The notes beneath the pieces are model-generated. The model was not told where the DNA came from. It saw nothing but the letters and a program-made list of their open reading frames with translations, and made no database searches. The translations under genes were made by a program, and so were the position numbers. A stretch of 8,888 nucleotides of DNA from Thermoleophilia bacterium (GTDB lineage: Bacteria > Actinomycetota > Thermoleophilia > Gaiellales > Gaiellaceae), in NCBI GenBank assembly GCA_014534155.1, contig JACVSB010000051.1, forward strand, positions 1 through 8,888, in the 5' to 3' direction. How positions within the stretch are numbered: the first letter of the stretch is position 1; each line of letters begins with the position of its first letter. This document shows, one piece after another, positions 5,962-8,888 of this stretch.

Positions 5962-6753
5962 GTGGTCGCGGAAAGCCGCGTCGAATCCTGGCTCGAGCTC
6001 CAGGAGCGACTCTTCGAGGACGCCTGGCAGGAGGATCTCGGCCGCTTCCGCTCGAACCTCGCGTTCCGCGGTCAGGCCGACGCGCGCGACGGGCTGCCCA
6101 CGAGCCTCGCCCGCCTCGGCGGCGACTACGCCGGGCTCGAGGCACACCTCCTGCGCAACTTCCGCAAGTACGCGCGCCGCGACGCGGTCACGCTCGACTC
6201 CCCGTGGGAGTGGCTAGCCCTCGCGAAGCACCACCACCTCCCGACGCGTGTCCTCGACTGGAGCTACTCGCCCTACGTGGCGCTCCATTTCGCCACGGAG
6301 GGGCTCGACCGCTACGGCGCCGACGCGGCGGTGTGGGCGGTCGACTTCGTGCGGGCGCACGAGACGTTGCCCGAGCCTCTACGGCGCGTGCTCGCGGCCG
6401 AGCGCGGCAACGTCTTCACGACGGAGATGCTCTCGCGAGCCGCGGCCTCGCTGGACGAGCTCGATGCGCTGGCCGAGGAGCCGTTCGCGGTCTTCTTCGA
6501 GCCGCCCTCGCTGGACGAGCGGATCGTGAACCAGTACGCGCTCTTCTCGCTCATGTCCGATGCGCGGGCGAGCCTGGAGGACTGGCTGGGATCGCACCCG
6601 GTCCTCGCACGGCGGATCGTCATCCCGGCCGAACTGAAGTGGGAAGTACGGGACAAGCTCGACCAGGCGAACGTGACCGAGCGCGTCCTCTTTCCCGGCC
6701 TCGACGGCCTGAGCGCCTGGCTCGCGCGCCATTACGCCCAGCGCGACCGGTGA
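5962..6753 (+). CDS. FRG domain-containing protein
   Basis: The whole 263-residue protein is one FRG domain. Residues 35-38 are the FRGQ motif that names the family. They are followed by LPTSLARL (45-52), a basic helix with LLRNFRKYARR (63-73), WEWLALAKHHHLPTRVLDW (82-100) with the H-x-LPTR-LDW core, SPYVALHFA (103-111), then an FFEPPSLDERI segment and a C-terminal LFPGLDGLSAWL. The biochemical activity of the family is, to my knowledge, not firmly established; members occur in bacteria and phages, and some are linked to defence or abortive infection. There is no signal peptide or membrane segment, so it should be cytoplasmic. The frame is open back to a GTG at 5893, but that extension contains the TTGACA promoter element and does not look like FRG sequence, so GTG at 5962 is preferred. 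It stands alone, diverging from deoC and converging on the peptidase gene. Confidence 0.88.
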   Translation: MVAESRVESWLELQERLFEDAWQEDLGRFRSNLAFRGQADARDGLPTSLARLGGDYAGLEAHLLRNFRKYARRDAVTLDSPWEWLALAKHHHLPTRVLDWSYSPYVALHFATEGLDRYGADAAVWAVDFVRAHETLPEPLRRVLAAERGNVFTTEMLSRAAASLDELDALAEEPFAVFFEPPSLDERIVNQYALFSLMSDARASLEDWLGSHPVLARRIVIPAELKWEVRDKLDQANVTERVLFPGLDGLSAWLARHYAQRDR

Positions 6754-6765
6754 CGGCGGCGCCGA

Positions 6766-8268
6766 TCAGGCGGCCTCGACGAGCTCATCGAGCAGCGGTC
6801 TCGTGTCCAGCGCGTCGAAGCCGATCCGCGCTGCGACGTCCTCGCTCGCCGGGCGTGTGCCCTCGCGGAAGAGCCCGCGCAGGAACTCGCCGGTGCGGGG
6901 GTCGGCCCACCAGTCGGAGCCGACGGCCTCCCGCAGGTAGGCGCGCAGCTGCGCCGTGCGGATCCACGCGCGGAGGTAGTCCGCGGAGTAGAAGCCGTCG
7001 TCCATGTCGGCGAGGTAGTTGTCCTGGCGGTAGCGGAAGCCGGTCGCGGCACGGATCACCTCGGCGTACATCGGGGCGTACTCCGGCGCGCGGTCGAAGT
7101 CCGACCAGACCTCGAGCTCGTAGGCGAGCTTCGCGGCGTAGCGGCGGAAGAGGAGCACCTCGAGGAACCGCGTGCCCTCGGCGTGCTCGGCAGCGTCACC
7201 GCTCGAAAGGGCGAAGTGCTCGGCGTGCCATCCCGGCTCGCGCGAGACCGACTCGAGGAGGAACGAGTAGATCTCCGTGAGCGCGTGGTCGCGTGAGAGA
7301 CGGCGAAACGCGTAGGGGAGCCGCGCGTCGCACCCCGCGTAGTGGAGCGCGTGGCCGGCCTCGTGTAGGAGCGCCTGGTAGTCGTGCAGACCTCCCTGCG
7401 CCCGGGTGATCAGGTGGACGACCGCGGGCGGGTCCGAGGCGATCACGCACGCGCGCGGGTTCTTCTGCGGCCGGTCGTCGAGGTCGAGCCGGATCCGCTC
7501 CTCCGCCGCCAGGTCGAAGCCGAGCCGGGCGAGCGTCTCGACGCAGACGGGGACGGCGCGCTCCTTGCTGTACACGTCGGCGAGCGGGGACATCCGGCGC
7601 AGGTACGCCACGTGGTACGAGGACGGCTCGTCCTCGCGCTCGTCCCCGAGGACGCGTGCGAGCCAGCGCCCGCGCAGGTCGAGGTAGGACGGCTCCTGCC
7701 GGCGCGCGGCCTCGTCCAGCGCCTGCGAGAGCTCGTGCAGGTCGATTCCCTTGAGCTCCTCGCTTCGGCGCACGGGATCCGGCTCGCCGGAGAGCTCCGC
7801 CTCGAGCGCCTCGCCGCGACGCAGGAGCGCCAGGCGGTCGTCGTTCAGGCGCGCGGACGCGTCCCCCGCCAGGTGTCCGAGCTCCTCGCGCTCGGCGTAG
7901 GAGTCGAGGACGGCGACCTGAGCCTGCGCCGTGCGAAGGGGCATCGTGTCGCCGTTGAACTCGACGCGCTCGGCGAGCACGCGGTTCTGGAGCGCGTCGT
8001 AGGCGTCGGCGAGCTCGAGCGACACGATCCCGCCCGCGCAGCCCTCGCGCAAGCGGAGGAGCCGCTCGCCCTCGTCCCCGCTCCCGGCCGCCTCGGCCTC
8101 AGCCAGCGCCGCGTGCTGCTCGCGCGTGAAGAGGTCGGCGTAGCGCGCCACGATGGCCGCGTGCTCGCTCACCTCCTTCTCCCCCACCCGGACGGCGCGC
8201 GCCTCCTCGGAGCTCTCGTAGACGTAGTCGCGAAGCCGCTCCTCGAACCGATCCGCGTCGACCACCAC
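6766..8268 (-). CDS. M3-like HExxH zinc metallopeptidase
   Basis: The 500-residue product has a zinc site LLHEAGHALHYAG with HEAGH at 302-306. A plausible third ligand, E332 in ALTEIYSFLLE, lies 26 residues after the second histidine. This spacing and the all-helical look match gluzincins of the M3 (oligopeptidase/PepF) type. The C-terminal third has DDGFYSADYLRAW (423-435) and GDAAEHAEG-type helices expected to close the substrate cleft. No signal peptide is visible, so a cytoplasmic oligopeptidase that degrades short peptides is likely; the substrate is unknown. At 500 residues it is shorter than most M3 enzymes (about 560-700), with a reduced N-terminal region. The open frame upstream of 8268 overlaps era and is shadow. 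GTG at 8268 has AAGGGGG eight bases upstream; GTG at 8274 is possible. It follows era by 17 bp, probably in the same transcript, and converges on the FRG gene with a 12-bp gap. M32-type peptidases are a less likely alternative. Confidence 0.82.
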   Translation of the reverse strand: MVVDADRFEERLRDYVYESSEEARAVRVGEKEVSEHAAIVARYADLFTREQHAALAEAEAAGSGDEGERLLRLREGCAGGIVSLELADAYDALQNRVLAERVEFNGDTMPLRTAQAQVAVLDSYAEREELGHLAGDASARLNDDRLALLRRGEALEAELSGEPDPVRRSEELKGIDLHELSQALDEAARRQEPSYLDLRGRWLARVLGDEREDEPSSYHVAYLRRMSPLADVYSKERAVPVCVETLARLGFDLAAEERIRLDLDDRPQKNPRACVIASDPPAVVHLITRAQGGLHDYQALLHEAGHALHYAGCDARLPYAFRRLSRDHALTEIYSFLLESVSREPGWHAEHFALSSGDAAEHAEGTRFLEVLLFRRYAAKLAYELEVWSDFDRAPEYAPMYAEVIRAATGFRYRQDNYLADMDDGFYSADYLRAWIRTAQLRAYLREAVGSDWWADPRTGEFLRGLFREGTRPASEDVAARIGFDALDTRPLLDELVEAA

Positions 8269-8276
8269 GTGCACGA

Positions 8277-8283
8277 CCCCCTT
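8277..8283 (-). promoter_or_regulatory. Ribosome binding site deciding the peptidase start
   Basis: AAGGGGG on the minus strand lies in the short era-peptidase gap, eight bases before the GTG at 8268 and only two before the GTG at 8274. The spacing favours the downstream GTG. A third in-frame GTG at 8265 is less well placed. Confidence 0.5.
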
Positions 8284-8285
8284 CT

Positions 8286-8888
8286 CTAGATCCCGAGCCG
8301 TTCGAGCATCGCTTCGTCGCGCCGCCAGCGCGGCCTCGCCTTCACCGTGAGCTCGAGGAACACCCTGCGGACGAGGAGGCGCTCGATCTCCGGGCGCGCG
8401 CGCGAGCCGATCTCCCTGATCATACGCCCGCCCCTTCCGACCACGATTCCCTTCTGCGACTCCGTCTCGACGAAGACCGTCGCCGAGACGCGCCCGTCTT
8501 CGATCTCCTCCACCTCGACCGTGAGCGAGTGCGGAACCTCGTCGCGCGTGAGCGCGAGCGCCTGCTCGCGGACGAGCTCGGCGACGCGCGCCTCGAGGGG
8601 AAGATCGGTGATGCGGTCGCACGGGAAGTAGGCGGGCCCCTCGGGGAGGAGATCGACGAGCTCCGCCCGCAGCGCTCCGACGCCGTCGCCGGTGCGCGCG
8701 CTGATCGGGTGGAGCGCGTGGAAGTCGCCGAGCGCCGCCGAACGCTTGATCTGCTCGGCGATCTGCGCCGGCTCGGCCCGGTCGACCTTGTTCAGGGCGA
8801 TCACGACGGGGCGCGGGGCCGCGAAGACCCGTGCGGCGATGAAGCGGTCGCCGCCCCCGATCGCCGCGTCCGCGGCGAGCACGAAGAG
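8286..8888 (-). CDS. era: GTPase Era, C-terminal two thirds (5' end outside the window)
   Basis: The last 200 residues are present and end at a TAG. The fragment starts in the G domain at LFVLAADAAIG, with the G4 motif NKVD (33-36) and the G5 motif SAR (63-65). The Era-specific linker YFPCDRITDLPLEARVAELV is split around residues 88-106 with the conserved T-D. The fragment then has a KH domain with GIVVGRGGRMIREIG (147-161), whose GRGG loop would hold RNA, and it ends WRRDEAMLERLGI. Era binds the 3' end of 16S rRNA during 30S subunit assembly and is generally essential or important for growth. The missing part holds G1-G3. The next gene on the same strand is the M3-like peptidase, 17 bp downstream. 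The start cannot be seen here: the methionine-like GTG at 8882 is an internal valine codon, because the frame stays open to the window edge. Confidence 0.95.
   Translation of the reverse strand, partial: LFVLAADAAIGGGDRFIAARVFAAPRPVVIALNKVDRAEPAQIAEQIKRSAALGDFHALHPISARTGDGVGALRAELVDLLPEGPAYFPCDRITDLPLEARVAELVREQALALTRDEVPHSLTVEVEEIEDGRVSATVFVETESQKGIVVGRGGRMIREIGSRARPEIERLLVRRVFLELTVKARPRWRRDEAMLERLGI

Noticed and set aside
6446..6520. A 15-base direct repeat (CCTCGCTGGACGAGC) whose copies lie exactly 60 bases apart in the FRG gene
   Set aside because: Both copies encode SLDE in frame within otherwise dissimilar surroundings, and there is no further copy. Shared codon preference explains it without a duplication.
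6754..6765. The 12-bp gap between the convergent FRG and peptidase genes, examined for a terminator
   Set aside because: It is too short, and no stem-loop with a T-run is visible there or in the flanking gene ends.
7384..8289. A 301-codon plus-strand open frame opposite the peptidase gene
   Set aside because: It lies entirely antisense to a well-supported metallopeptidase and has arginine/valine/glutamate-rich shadow composition.

Overview
The window is very GC-rich, has almost no non-coding space and uses GTG and TTG starts freely. The deoxyribose-phosphate aldolase is of the long form I associate with Actinomycetota, including its C-terminal tail, and it sits beside an aldehyde dehydrogenase pair I also associate with that group. 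I therefore read this as an actinobacterial chromosome, possibly Thermoleophilia-like. The phylum is a moderately supported inference; anything finer is a guess. No RNA genes, CRISPR arrays, insertion sequences or attachment sites were seen, and no stretch longer than about 110 bases lacks a gene.

Layout. Bases 2-259 (+) hold the 3' end of an ABC-transporter ATPase gene. It converges on a five-gene minus-strand block (5851 down to 296) that looks like one operon. In transcription order the block is deoC (deoxyribose-phosphate aldolase), a full-length NAD(P)-dependent aldehyde dehydrogenase (ALDH), a half-length ALDH without a catalytic domain, a small TrpC-like TIM-barrel protein that has lost most catalytic residues, and a membrane protein fused to a spermidine-synthase-like methyltransferase fold. 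The first four genes overlap by 8 nt, overlap by 1 nt, or are 1 nt apart. The fifth follows after 5 nt.

A 110-bp divergent intergenic region (5852-5961) separates this operon from a plus-strand FRG-domain gene (5962-6753). Candidate promoters for both directions place the transcription start at or next to the GTG start codon, suggesting leaderless mRNAs. The FRG gene converges, with a 12-bp gap, on a minus-strand pair: era (ribosome-assembly GTPase, 5' end beyond the window) followed by an M3-like HExxH metallopeptidase.

How the genes may work together. DeoC would split deoxyribose 5-phosphate into glyceraldehyde 3-phosphate and acetaldehyde, and the ALDH would oxidise the acetaldehyde. The half-ALDH and the TrpC-like protein both look like pseudoenzymes, so they are better candidates for scaffold, oligomerisation or regulatory partners than for catalysts. 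The full and half ALDH genes together resemble a split version of the two-domain ALDH16 architecture. This aldolase/ALDH/pseudo-ALDH/pseudo-TrpC set is the most interesting system in the window.
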